A DNA stretch of 64,000 nucleotides from assembly GCA_019454205.1 (NCBI GenBank), contig CP075369.1, forward strand, positions 682,001 through 746,000, read 5' to 3'. Under the pieces are notes generated by a model. The model made no database searches. It was not told where the DNA came from and saw nothing but the letters and a program-made list of their open reading frames with translations. Positions 17,610-26,144 of this stretch are shown here, piece by piece (the first letter of the stretch is position 1; every line of letters begins with the position of its first letter). The position numbers and the translations under genes are program-made. This DNA is from Xanthobacteraceae bacterium (GTDB lineage: Bacteria > Pseudomonadota > Alphaproteobacteria > Rhizobiales > Xanthobacteraceae).

Positions 17610-18800
17610 TCAGGCTCCCGGCAGATCGAGGATGCGCTTGGCGACGATGCCAAGCATGATTTCGGACGTGCCGCCTTCGATGGAATTCGCCTTGGTGCGA
17701 AGCCATTCGCGGGCAAGCGTGCCGTCTTCCGAACGCGCGCCTTCCCACTCCAGTCCGTCGATGCCGGCGATGGTCATGAAGGTTTCATAGCGGCGCTTGT
17801 TCAGTTCGGTGCCCGCGTATTTCAGGATCGCGGATTTCGCACCGACGCCCTGTCCGGCCTTGGCTTCCGCCTTGTAGCGGTCGATGGTCGCGAACAATGC
17901 GCGGCCGTCGATTTCGGCGCGGACGATTTCCTGCCGCACGAACGGATCGTTGAGGCGTCCCGCCGCATCCTTGCCGATGGCTTTCACCGCCGCAGCGGGC
18001 AACGAGCGCAGCGCGGCGATGGCCAGTCCGCCGCCGATGGAAGCGCGCTCGTGGGTGAGCAGGTATTTCGCAATCGTCCAGCCGTCGTTCTCGGTGCCGA
18101 CCAGATTTTGCTTCGGCACCTTCACGTTGTCGAAGAATGTCTCGCAGAACGGGGATTTGCCGGAGATAAGAAGAATTGGTTTGGTCGAAACGCCGGGCGT
18201 TGCCATGTCGAACAGCACGAAGGAAATGCCTTTGTGCTTCGGCGCGGCCGGGTCTGTACGCACGAGACAGAAAATCCAGTCCGCCTTGTCCGCATAGGAT
18301 GTCCAGATTTTCTGGCCATTGACGAGGTAATGATCGCCCTTGTCCTCGGCGCGCGTTTGCAGCGATGCGAGGTCAGAGCCTGCGCCCGGCTCGGAATAGC
18401 CCTGACACCAGCGGATTTCGCCGCGCGCGATTTTCGGCAGATGTTCCTTCTTCTGCGCTTCGTTGCCGAATTGCAGGAGTGCCGGGCCGAGCATCCAGAT
18501 GCCGAAGCTTTCCAGCGGCGAGCGCGCGTTGATCGCGCGCATTTCCTCGCGGAGGATTTTTTCTTCCTCGCGTGAAAGCCCGCCGCCGCCGTATTCCTTC
18601 GGCCACATCGGCACGGTCCAGCCGCGCGCCGCCATCCGTTCCAGCCAGATCTTCTGGTCTTCGGACTGGAATTGCCAGTTGCGTCCGCCCCAGCAGATGT
18701 CCGGCTCGCCACGCGAGGGTTTGCGCATGCCCGGCGGACAATTCTGCTCCAGCCATGCGCGTGTTTCGCGACGGAAATCTTCGAGAGACATGGCGTTCAC
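17610..18800 (-). CDS. Acyl-CoA dehydrogenase, subunit with catalytic glutamate
   Basis: A 396-residue acyl-CoA dehydrogenase and first gene of the acyl-CoA operon. FAD/substrate motifs include WCQGYSEPGAGSDLASL and NGQKIWTSYAD. The C-terminus has NSIEGGTSEIMLGIVAKRIL, which keeps the catalytic-glutamate region missing from the downstream partner. A second possible start lies three codons in (MSLEDFRRE). The family includes enzymes acting on long-chain, branched or steroid acyl-CoA. The substrate cannot be assigned from this window. Confidence 0.9.
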   Translation of the reverse strand: MNAMSLEDFRRETRAWLEQNCPPGMRKPSRGEPDICWGGRNWQFQSEDQKIWLERMAARGWTVPMWPKEYGGGGLSREEEKILREEMRAINARSPLESFGIWMLGPALLQFGNEAQKKEHLPKIARGEIRWCQGYSEPGAGSDLASLQTRAEDKGDHYLVNGQKIWTSYADKADWIFCLVRTDPAAPKHKGISFVLFDMATPGVSTKPILLISGKSPFCETFFDNVKVPKQNLVGTENDGWTIAKYLLTHERASIGGGLAIAALRSLPAAAVKAIGKDAAGRLNDPFVRQEIVRAEIDGRALFATIDRYKAEAKAGQGVGAKSAILKYAGTELNKRRYETFMTIAGIDGLEWEGARSEDGTLAREWLRTKANSIEGGTSEIMLGIVAKRILDLPGA

Positions 18801-18925
18801 CCCGCGGACCGCGCTGTGCCGGTACCGGCTTCGCGGTTCATGTTTGGTATCGCAAGGTGATGGCCGAGGGAACGCGAAAGCGCAATGGCCGCGCGGCGTT
18901 CCGCTGCTCGGTACTTGAAATGCAA

Positions 18926-18953
18926 ACGCCGGCCCGCGGTTGCGGACCGGCGT
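18926..18953 (-). terminator. Hairpin terminator of the small secreted protein gene
   Basis: ACGCCGG (18926-18932) pairs with CCGGCGT (18947-18953), extended by further G-C pairs inside. On the minus strand it is followed by TTTGCATTTC, about 20 nt past the stop of the small secreted protein gene. Confidence 0.65.
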
Positions 18954-18973
18954 AAAGCGCAGATGACGTTACG

Positions 18974-19195
18974 TCAGCGCCTGCAGCTCGTGATGTAGCA
19001 GGTATAGCCGCGCGGGGTGCGGACTGCGCATTCGTAAAGAGCGCGGTCGCGCGCATAGCGCAGCGAGTTGGAGTGATAGCCCCAGCCGTAAGCCTGCGGG
19101 CTGTCCGCGCGGCAACGATAGGCATGGGCGTCATTGGAAGTCGCAAACATGAAGGTGCCGGCCGCGACGAGGCCGATCGCCAGATACTTGAACAT
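18974..19195 (-). CDS. Small secreted cysteine-containing protein
   Basis: A 73-residue protein with a clear signal peptide (hydrophobic 4-18, AHA cleavage site near residue 25). The mature part is about 48 residues, rich in Tyr and Arg, with four cysteines that could form two disulphides. Similar small YRCxA...YGWGYH proteins are common in Bradyrhizobium-like genomes but have no assigned function. It stands alone between divergent or convergent neighbours and has its own hairpin terminator. Confidence 0.75.
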   Translation of the reverse strand: MFKYLAIGLVAAGTFMFATSNDAHAYRCRADSPQAYGWGYHSNSLRYARDRALYECAVRTPRGYTCYITSCRR

Positions 19196-19421
19196 CTCTC
19201 AGTCCCCCGGATTGAATGGCCCGGCGACTATAGCGCGCTCTTTTCGGGCGGCCAGTAACAGTTTTAGTGCGGCGCGGTAACGATCCGGCGAGCGCCGGGT
19301 CCGTCAAACCCTGCCGTTGTACGCAGCCGCAGGGAAGCTGGGGCCGTCCACCCCGCCTGGAACCATGCTAAAGTAGCGCTGTTGTTCTCGCCGCCCCCAG
19401 CGGTTTGTCCGGAGAATATAT

Positions 19422-19964
19422 ATGAGCGCCATCTCGAAATACCCGGTTGAGGGCTATTCCGGTTTCGCAAAATCCCTGCACTGGATCGTCGCGCTGCTCG
19501 TGCTGACGGTCATTCCGGTCGGGATCGTGATGGGCGAGATCGAGAACGCGCCCTTCAACCTCTACAACTTCCACAAATCGCTCGGCGTGCTCATTCTGGT
19601 CCTGATGACGATCCGGCTGATCTACCGGATCGTACATGGCGCGCCGCCGGGGCCGGACATTCCGGCTTTCTATCGCATCGCCGGCAAGCTCACGCATTGG
19701 GCGCTTTATATCCTGCTGTTCCTGACGCCGATCTCAGGGGCGATCGCCAACATGTATTACGGCGCGGTGACACCTTTCTTCGGCTTGTTCGAGATTCAGC
19801 CTTTCTTCGCGAAGAACGAGGAAATCTCGAACTTCATCTTCGCGCGCCACAAGCTGATGGGATTTGCGGTGGGTCTGCTCGCCTGTGCGCATATCGGCGC
19901 AGGACTGTTCCACTACGTCATCCGCAAGGACGGCGTGTTGCAGCGGATGTTGCCGGGAAGCTAA
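19422..19964 (+). CDS. Cytochrome b561-family protein
   Basis: A 180-residue membrane protein with four hydrophobic segments (about 18-38, 52-70, 90-110, 143-166). Likely heme-ligating histidines are at His20, His51, His143 and His157, the cytochrome b561 pattern. It should pass electrons between the quinone pool and a periplasmic partner. The ATG is preceded by CCGGAGAA. The gene is monocistronic; its 3' end faces the methyltransferase gene 10 nt away. Confidence 0.9.
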   Translation: MSAISKYPVEGYSGFAKSLHWIVALLVLTVIPVGIVMGEIENAPFNLYNFHKSLGVLILVLMTIRLIYRIVHGAPPGPDIPAFYRIAGKLTHWALYILLFLTPISGAIANMYYGAVTPFFGLFEIQPFFAKNEEISNFIFARHKLMGFAVGLLACAHIGAGLFHYVIRKDGVLQRMLPGS

Positions 19965-19973
19965 CGCCGAAAG

Positions 19974-20816
19974 TTATTCCGGCGGCAGTGCCAGCAAGTC
20001 CTTGTGACCGACGATGCAGGTAGTGTCGCGCGCTTTGCGAGCCGTCAGCCATGACTGGATGACCGCTTCCGGCACGCTGTTCGTGTCGCGTACCGCGTTG
20101 GCCCAACCGTCCGCGAGTTCGGCAATCAGTGCTTGGTCTGAACCGTCGAGTCGCCACGGACTGTCTGTAAGCGCAACATCGTAGCCGAGCGTTTTCAGTT
20201 TCTCTGCCATCAGGCCAATGGCTTTATTTCCGGCGGAAGGGCCGAAGCCTTTTTCTTTGCCGAAGTCGCGCTCGAACGCTGCCGTCATCTGCGCATCGGC
20301 TTCATGCGCGGGCGACCATTGCGCGGTCTCGTCGTGTACCAGCGTCGTGTAGAGCGGTAGTCTGTCTTTTGCGAGCATTTCACAGAAACGCCCGATCCAG
20401 CTTTCCGAAACCAGATCGAACAGCGCGGCGGAAGTGACGAGGTCGGGTTTCGTCTCGCCCCACGGCGCGGGGTTCGCCGCGAGGTCGGCGCGCTTCACTT
20501 CAATACGAATGTGTTTTCCGTTCTTTTCGATTTCGAGGCCCGCCGCGGTAGGCCGAGACTTTTCGGCCCATTCGCTGATGAAGTCGAGCGAAGCGGAAAG
20601 GAGATCGGCGTCGTAATCGACCAGCACCCAGCGCTGCCGTGCAGGCAGAGCGAGCGCGGTGCCGCGCAAGTTCGATCCGGCACCTGCGCCAAGGTCGTAG
20701 ATCACCGGCTCTTTTCTGCTTGCGAGATAAGCGCCAGCATTTTCGAGTAGCCGCTTGTCGCGCGAGCGGTGATCGACCGGCTCGCGCAAACGAAGCCATG
20801 TAGCGGAAAAGCTCAT
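19974..20816 (-). CDS. Class I SAM-dependent methyltransferase in the PTPS-like operon
   Basis: A 280-residue methyltransferase. Motif I is YDLGAGAGSNLR, and the acidic end of strand 2 is VDYDADLL. An aromatic/acidic segment TSAALFDLVSESWIGRF lies at the usual motif IV position. ATG 20816 overlaps the stop of the glycosyltransferase by 4 nt (ATGA), so a longer open frame upstream is discarded. As the last gene of a four-gene operon it probably methylates the product of the preceding dehydrogenase, PTPS-like and glycosyltransferase steps. The substrate is unknown. Confidence 0.87.
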   Translation of the reverse strand: MSFSATWLRLREPVDHRSRDKRLLENAGAYLASRKEPVIYDLGAGAGSNLRGTALALPARQRWVLVDYDADLLSASLDFISEWAEKSRPTAAGLEIEKNGKHIRIEVKRADLAANPAPWGETKPDLVTSAALFDLVSESWIGRFCEMLAKDRLPLYTTLVHDETAQWSPAHEADAQMTAAFERDFGKEKGFGPSAGNKAIGLMAEKLKTLGYDVALTDSPWRLDGSDQALIAELADGWANAVRDTNSVPEAVIQSWLTARKARDTTCIVGHKDLLALPPE

Positions 20817-21871
20817 GCGGCAGCCTTTGCGCTTGCGCGTTCCAGCGCGCCCGCGATGAGTTTCGCCGTGTCGGACCAGCGCGGCAGTTTCTTCGCGTAA
20901 TCCCACGCGGCGTCGGCGCGTTTCGCGACCTCGGCGGGCGTGGTCAGGAGCCTGCGCAGCGTGAGCGCAAGTTCGCCAACGTTTCCGGGGGTGACGAACA
21001 CACCCGCGTCACGCGGCACGGTTTCCACCAGCGCGCCGCCGGAACCCGCGACTACGGGAAGCCCACGTGCAAGCGCCTCCGTGAAGGCCATGCCGTAGCC
21101 CTCGAAGTGCGAGGGCAGCACGAACAGCGAGGCACTCGAATATTCTTTTTCAAGCCCGGCATCGTCGAGCGGGCCGAGCAGGGCGGTGCGTTCCGCTATT
21201 TTCCCCGCTTCGATTTCGTTCTCTAGCGTCTGCATCGCAACCGCATCGCGGTCGATACTGCCCGCGATGCGCCATTCCCATTCGAGATCGCGGATTTTGG
21301 AAAGCGCCTTTGCCAGTGTGTCGTGACCCTTGCGCCGCGTGATCGCGCCGACCGAGAGCAGGCGCGGCGGCGAAGCATCGCCCTTCGCGCGCGCGGAAGG
21401 CTCGGTGCCCGGTTCCGCAACGGTGATGTCCTCGGCTTTCACGTTGAATTCGCGCGCAAGCAGTACGGCGGTCGAGCGGCTGGTCGCGATCGTCGCAACC
21501 GCGCGCGCGAGCGCTTCGCGCTCGGTGCGGTGCAGGTAGTCGATGCGTTCGATAGACAACCCCGTTTCGAACGCCAGCGGATGATGGCAAAGCGCAATCA
21601 AGCGCGCTTTCAAATGGGAAAGCGTCTCGCGCGGGATTGCGCCGAGCGCGAGGCCGTCCACCACGATCAGTTCGTCTGCGCCGAACGAAGCAAAAAGTTT
21701 CGCCGTATCCGCGAGCGTCCGCTCCGAAGGCGAAGGATAATCGCCGGGCAGGGCGACATGCTTTACCCGCCAGCCGAGGGATGGAAGTTCTTCCATCACC
21801 CGCTTGTCGTAGCGATAGCCGCCGGTCGGTGTATTCAGATCGCCCGGAATGACGAAGACGACGTCGCGCAT
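20813..21871 (-). CDS. Glycosyltransferase family 4 protein
   Basis: A 352-residue retaining GT-B glycosyltransferase. The acceptor-side N-terminal half opens with VFVIPGDLNTPTGGYRYD. The nucleotide-sugar half has SVGAITRRKGHD and the EX7E-type donor motif FEGYGMAFTEALARGLP. It starts 4 nt after the PTPS-like stop and overlaps the methyltransferase by 4 nt, so the three are very likely co-translated. A small-molecule acceptor is more likely than a cell-wall polymer because no polysaccharide genes are adjacent. That is inference from context. Confidence 0.88.
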   Translation of the reverse strand: MRDVVFVIPGDLNTPTGGYRYDKRVMEELPSLGWRVKHVALPGDYPSPSERTLADTAKLFASFGADELIVVDGLALGAIPRETLSHLKARLIALCHHPLAFETGLSIERIDYLHRTEREALARAVATIATSRSTAVLLAREFNVKAEDITVAEPGTEPSARAKGDASPPRLLSVGAITRRKGHDTLAKALSKIRDLEWEWRIAGSIDRDAVAMQTLENEIEAGKIAERTALLGPLDDAGLEKEYSSASLFVLPSHFEGYGMAFTEALARGLPVVAGSGGALVETVPRDAGVFVTPGNVGELALTLRRLLTTPAEVAKRADAAWDYAKKLPRWSDTAKLIAGALERASAKAAA

Positions 21872-21875
21872 GAAG

Positions 21876-22274
21876 TCAGACCGCGGCCTCGTACCAGCCG
21901 CGCGCTACATGCGACTCGTGCATGGTCACTTTAATCCTGGAAATGCCTTCGCTGTCCGCGCCGAGCTTGCCGGCCTTGAGCGCCGCTTTCATCTGCTCGA
22001 ACACATAGCGCGCGAGAAATTCGGTGGTGGTCTGCTTGCCTTTGAATTCCGGCACCTCGTCGAGGTTGCGGTAGTTGATGACGGCAAGCGTCGCTTTCAG
22101 CGCATCGCTGGCCGCGCCGATGTCGACCACGACCTCGTTCGGTCCGAGCTTTTCGCGGAAGAACGCGACGTCGCAAACGAAGGTCGCGCCATGAACGCGC
22201 TGGGCAGGCCCGAAGAACTCTCCCTTGAAGGAGTGGGCAATCATGATGTGGTCGCGGACTTCGAGGCCATACAT
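21876..22274 (-). CDS. PTPS/QueD-fold protein with altered active site
   Basis: A 132-residue tunnelling-fold protein of the 6-pyruvoyl-tetrahydropterin synthase/6-carboxytetrahydropterin synthase family. His14 and His28 correspond to two zinc ligands, but the third (HxH) is Ala30. The catalytic Cys four residues before His28 is Ala24, and the LDHHYLND segment that supplies the catalytic Asp-His reads INYRNLDE. The purine-anchoring glutamate survives in MHES. The fold and pterin pocket thus seem kept while the known chemistry is not, so annotation as QueD would be misleading. Gene order is dehydrogenase, this gene, GT4, methyltransferase. Confidence 0.85.
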   Translation of the reverse strand: MYGLEVRDHIMIAHSFKGEFFGPAQRVHGATFVCDVAFFREKLGPNEVVVDIGAASDALKATLAVINYRNLDEVPEFKGKQTTTEFLARYVFEQMKAALKAGKLGADSEGISRIKVTMHESHVARGWYEAAV

Positions 22275-22304
22275 GGCGTGTAGCTCTTTCCTTAAAGTGA
22301 TGAC

Positions 22305-23300
22305 TTAGTAACGCACCAGCGCGCCGAAACCGGACGCGGTTCGCGCTAACAGGCGGGGTAATTGCTGCGGAAGTTCGGCAAACGGCACTTCCTCGCCAAG
22401 CAGCGCGTCCAGCCGGTCGTCGGCGAGCAGGTTGATAGCCGCTTCCAGCCGCCGCCCCGTACTCCAGCGCCGGGCGCGGGTCGGACAAACGTGGCCGACC
22501 TGGCTGGAAACCAGCTTCAGCCGCCGCGAATGGAAGCTGTCGCCGAGCGGCACGCTCACTGCGCCGCTGCCGAACCAGCTTGCCTCCACCACGGTCGCCT
22601 CGATGCCCGCCAGCTTCAGAGCGAGGGTCAAGCCATCGGCCGTTGCGGAAGTGTGGATCACGAGGTCCGCATCTCCCGGAGCCTCGCCGGGCAGGGCGAA
22701 AGCCGCGCCGAGCTTTTTCGCGACTTTCTCCCGTTCCGGATCGACGTCGACCAAGGTAACGCTGGCGCCCGGCAGGCGGCAGGCGAGCGAAGTAACCAGC
22801 AAGCCGAGGATTCCCCCGCCGATCACCACGATCCGGTCGGCCGCCTGTGCGCTTCCGTCCCAAAGGATGTTCAGTGCGGTTTCCATGTTGGCGGCAAGCG
22901 TCGCTCGCCGGGCGGGAACGCTGTCCGGTATCGCGACGACCTTTTCGGCCGGAAGCACGAAGCGGTCCTGATGGGGGTAGAGGGCAAACACGTTGCGGCC
23001 CTTGAGCGCAGCCGGTCCGTCCTCGACCGTGCCGACGGCGGCATAGCCATACTTAACGGGGAACGGAAATTCGCCTTCCTGTGCCGGCGCTTTCATGCGC
23101 GACCATTCGGCTTCCGGGACGCGGCCCTCGAAAACCAGCCGTTCCGTGCCTCGGCTGATGCCGGAATAGAGCGTACGGACCAGAACCGAGCCTTCCGTCC
23201 GATCACTCAGTGTTGCGGAACGTAACTCCGCCTTGCCGGGCGCGACGTACCAGAGCGCGCGAACCTGCGTATTCGGCTTAAGTTTTTGGTCGTCTGTCAC
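22305..23300 (-). CDS. MDR-superfamily (zinc-type alcohol dehydrogenase-like) oxidoreductase
   Basis: A 331-residue medium-chain dehydrogenase with Rossmann motif VVIGGGILGLLV and strand-2 acid VDVDPE. The position of the catalytic zinc cysteine reads YSGISRGTE (Ser), and there is no four-cysteine structural zinc loop. It therefore resembles BchC-like, zinc-poor members rather than classical alcohol dehydrogenase. It is the first gene of the four-gene operon with the PTPS-like protein (30-nt gap) and is divergent from mdoH. It probably oxidises or reduces the pterin-like or sugar intermediate. Confidence 0.87.
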   Translation of the reverse strand: MTDDQKLKPNTQVRALWYVAPGKAELRSATLSDRTEGSVLVRTLYSGISRGTERLVFEGRVPEAEWSRMKAPAQEGEFPFPVKYGYAAVGTVEDGPAALKGRNVFALYPHQDRFVLPAEKVVAIPDSVPARRATLAANMETALNILWDGSAQAADRIVVIGGGILGLLVTSLACRLPGASVTLVDVDPEREKVAKKLGAAFALPGEAPGDADLVIHTSATADGLTLALKLAGIEATVVEASWFGSGAVSVPLGDSFHSRRLKLVSSQVGHVCPTRARRWSTGRRLEAAINLLADDRLDALLGEEVPFAELPQQLPRLLARTASGFGALVRY

Positions 23301-23419
23301 CGGAAGCCCTTCGCAACAATTTTAGGACGCGCTACCAATTCGCCAAGTTTCGCCACGGATTTGTACCGGTTGTCGGCGAGAAGGCGCTAAGGCGCAAGCA
23401 GGGGACGGACCTTCCTTCC

Positions 23420-25273
23420 ATGTCGATGAATTCCAGTTCCGCCGAAGCGGCCAAACCGGCCCTCGGCGTTAATCATGATGCGGCCACCGCCACGGCGGCC
23501 GGTATCGCTTCCACCCATACCGAAGAGATGACGCCGACCGGCACCCAGTCGGTCCGGGCAATTGCCCGGCGGCGCATGATCTACGCCGCGCTCGTCACCG
23601 CGACGCTGTTCGGCATGGCCGCGTGGCTCGTGCACATTCTTTCCTATGATGGCTTCGGCTTCCTCGATGCCGTTCTGGTCGCGTGCTTCCTCGTCTACGC
23701 GCCGTGGATCGTCACCGGCTTCTGGAATTCGGTGATCGGCTTCTTCATCATGAATTTCGTGAAGGATCCGCTGCCCTTGATCGTTCCGGTCATCGGCAAG
23801 GCGACCGACGCGGACCCGGTATTCGCGAAGACCGCGATCCTGATGACGGTTCGCAACGAAGACCCGGCCCGTGCATTTGCCCGGCTTCGTGTCATCAAGC
23901 AGAGCCTCGACCGCACCGGGCAGGCCGACAAGTTCGACTTCTTCGTGCTCTCCGATTCGAACCGCCCGGAAGTCTTCCCGCTGGAAGAGGCGGCCGCTGC
24001 CGCATGGGCCAAGGATTTCCCCGGCCCGTCGAAGCTGGTCTATCGCCGCCGCGATCACAACGAAGGCTACAAGGCCGGTAACGTCCGCGACTTCTGCGAG
24101 CGCTGGGGCAACGAATACGAGCTGATGATTCCGCTCGATGCGGATTCGATCATGACCGGCGAAACCATCGTCCGCATGGTCCGTATCCATCAGGCCAATC
24201 CGCGCCTCGGTATTCTCCAGAGCCTCATCGTCGGCATGCCGTCGAAGAGTTTCTTCGCGCGCGTGTTCCAGTTCGGCATGCGCGGCGGCATGCGCGCCTA
24301 CACTTCAGGCTATGCCTGGTGGCATGCGGAGTGCGGGCCGTTCTGGGGTCACAACACCACGATCCGCATTCAGCCGTTCCGTGACTACTGCAAGCTGCCG
24401 CTGCTTCCCGGCAAGCCGCCGTTCGGCGGGCACATCCTCTCGCACGATCACATCGAGTCGATGATGATGCGCCGTGCCGGATTTGAGGTGCGCGTGATTC
24501 CGGAAGAGGTCGGCTCGTTCGAGGAAACTCCGCCGACGCTGCTCGACTTCGAGGCGCGCGACGTACGCTGGGCGAACGGCAACCTTCAGTACACGAAGTT
24601 GCTGAACAACATGCCGGGCCTGCAGCCGACGAGCTGGATGCAGATGTTGCTTGCGATCCAGATGTTCGTCGGCATGGGCGCGGTTTGCCTGTTCGCGATC
24701 GTCGCCGCAATCGGTGTCGCGCTCGCGCCCGCGGGCGGACAGTTCCCGTACTGGTCGGCGTTCTTCTTCTATGCGCTGTTCATCGCTCTTTATATTTCTC
24801 CGCGAGTGCTCGGCGTGTTCGACGCCGCACTTCGCTCGGTGAAACGCTATGGCGGCGCGTTCAAGCTGTTCGCCAGCGGCGCGATGGACATGGTCTTCAC
24901 CTTCCTGCACGCACCGTTGCAGATGTTCGCAGCCAGCTACTTCATGGTCGCGGCGCTGTTCGGCCGCAAAACCCGCTGGGATGGCCAGCAGCGCGACGGC
25001 TATCGCGTCCCGTGGAAGGCGGCGATGCGCACCTTCTGGCCGCATACGCTGTTCGGTGCCGCGATCTTCCTGTTCGTGCTCTGGTTCTCCCCGTTCGCGG
25101 CGATCTGGTTCGTGCCGTTCGTGGCGGGACTGATCCTCGCCGCACCCTTCGCGGTGTTCAGCTCGCTGCCGTGGCTCGGTGCTTGGGCGGAGCGCAACCA
25201 CTATTGCGTGATGCCGGAAGAACTGGACATGCCGGAAGAAATCCGCGCGGTGCAGGCCCCGGCTGCTGCGTAA
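23420..25273 (+). CDS. mdoH: Glucans biosynthesis glucosyltransferase MdoH/OpgH
   Basis: A 617-residue inner-membrane family 2 glycosyltransferase that polymerises the backbone of osmoregulated periplasmic glucans from UDP-glucose. Two membrane helices near residues 55-110 precede the catalytic domain, which has ILMTVRNED, FDFFVLSDSNRP, PLDADSIMTGE (metal-binding DxD-like) and LSHDHIES, with RWANGNLQ as the acceptor-site equivalent of QxxRW. Several helices follow. No mdoG/opgG accompanies it; instead an FkbM methyltransferase starts 6 nt later, suggesting modification of the glucan. The N-terminal 45 residues are Ala/Thr-rich and probably disordered. Confidence 0.93.
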   Translation: MSMNSSSAEAAKPALGVNHDAATATAAGIASTHTEEMTPTGTQSVRAIARRRMIYAALVTATLFGMAAWLVHILSYDGFGFLDAVLVACFLVYAPWIVTGFWNSVIGFFIMNFVKDPLPLIVPVIGKATDADPVFAKTAILMTVRNEDPARAFARLRVIKQSLDRTGQADKFDFFVLSDSNRPEVFPLEEAAAAAWAKDFPGPSKLVYRRRDHNEGYKAGNVRDFCERWGNEYELMIPLDADSIMTGETIVRMVRIHQANPRLGILQSLIVGMPSKSFFARVFQFGMRGGMRAYTSGYAWWHAECGPFWGHNTTIRIQPFRDYCKLPLLPGKPPFGGHILSHDHIESMMMRRAGFEVRVIPEEVGSFEETPPTLLDFEARDVRWANGNLQYTKLLNNMPGLQPTSWMQMLLAIQMFVGMGAVCLFAIVAAIGVALAPAGGQFPYWSAFFFYALFIALYISPRVLGVFDAALRSVKRYGGAFKLFASGAMDMVFTFLHAPLQMFAASYFMVAALFGRKTRWDGQQRDGYRVPWKAAMRTFWPHTLFGAAIFLFVLWFSPFAAIWFVPFVAGLILAAPFAVFSSLPWLGAWAERNHYCVMPEELDMPEEIRAVQAPAAA

Positions 25274-25279
25274 ACTTCC

Positions 25280-26056
25280 ATGTTCGAATGGCTGACAACG
25301 GGGCGGGCGATTCTTCGCTCGCTCCGTATCTATTACGGCGACCGTCCGCGCCATCATGCGATGGATGCGATCTACCGCCGCTTCCTGAAAGAAGGCGACA
25401 TCGCCTACGACATCGGCTCCCATGTTGGCGACCGCGTCGCGTCTTTCCTGCGTGTCGGCGCGAAGGTCGTCGCCGCGGAGCCGCAGCCGCCGCTCGCGCG
25501 CGTGCTGCAATTTTTCTACGGGCGTAATCCGAGGGTGACGCTGGTGCGCGCCGCGGTCGGCGCGAAGGAAGGCACGCTCGAATTGAAACTCAATACCCGC
25601 AACCCGACCGTCGCCACTGCTTCCGACGATTTCATCAAGTCTGCGGACGGCGCGCCGGGCTGGGAAGGGCAGCGCTGGGACAGAATCATTTCCGTTCCGG
25701 TCACCACGCTCGACAAGCTGATCGAGGCGCACGGCAAGCCGGCCTTCGTGAAGATCGATGTCGAGGGTTTCGAGGACGAGGTGCTGGCCGGTCTGACGCA
25801 GCCGTTGCCCGCGCTGTCGTTGGAATTCACCACGATCCAGCGCGACGTCGCTTTGCGCGCGATCAAACGCCTCGCGGGCATGGCCACCTATTCTTTCAAT
25901 GCCGCGCTGGGAGAGAGCCAGCAATTCGCACACGCGAACGCAATCTCGGCGGATGCGATGGCGGGATGGATCGAGGCATTACCGGCGGAGGCCAACTCCG
26001 GCGATATTTACGCTTGCCTTGATGCCGGAGCGCTCGCCAGCAATCCTTCAAGCTGA
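25280..26056 (+). CDS. FkbM family SAM-dependent methyltransferase
   Basis: A 258-residue FkbM-type methyltransferase, a family that mostly methylates hydroxyl groups of sugars and polyketides. SAM motif region is AYDIGSHVGDRVASFLRVGAKVVAAEP (given by its ends AYDIGSHVGD and VVAAEP), and the family signature FVKIDVEGFEDEVLAGL is intact. It begins 6 nt after mdoH and is almost certainly co-transcribed with it. The simplest reading is O-methylation of periplasmic glucan or its precursor, which is inference from position only. Confidence 0.9.
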   Translation: MFEWLTTGRAILRSLRIYYGDRPRHHAMDAIYRRFLKEGDIAYDIGSHVGDRVASFLRVGAKVVAAEPQPPLARVLQFFYGRNPRVTLVRAAVGAKEGTLELKLNTRNPTVATASDDFIKSADGAPGWEGQRWDRIISVPVTTLDKLIEAHGKPAFVKIDVEGFEDEVLAGLTQPLPALSLEFTTIQRDVALRAIKRLAGMATYSFNAALGESQQFAHANAISADAMAGWIEALPAEANSGDIYACLDAGALASNPSS

Positions 26057-26144
26057 TCCCGCAACGGGGACTGGCCGGAATCTTCCTCCCGAATATTGTA
26101 CGCTTCAAAAAGCGGGTTCCGCGTTTGCAAGGCGGGGAGGAAAC

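Noticed and set aside
24305..25933. A long minus-strand frame opposite mdoH and the FkbM gene
   Set aside because: It is Arg/His-rich, lacks domain similarity and mirrors two genes with clear catalytic motifs.
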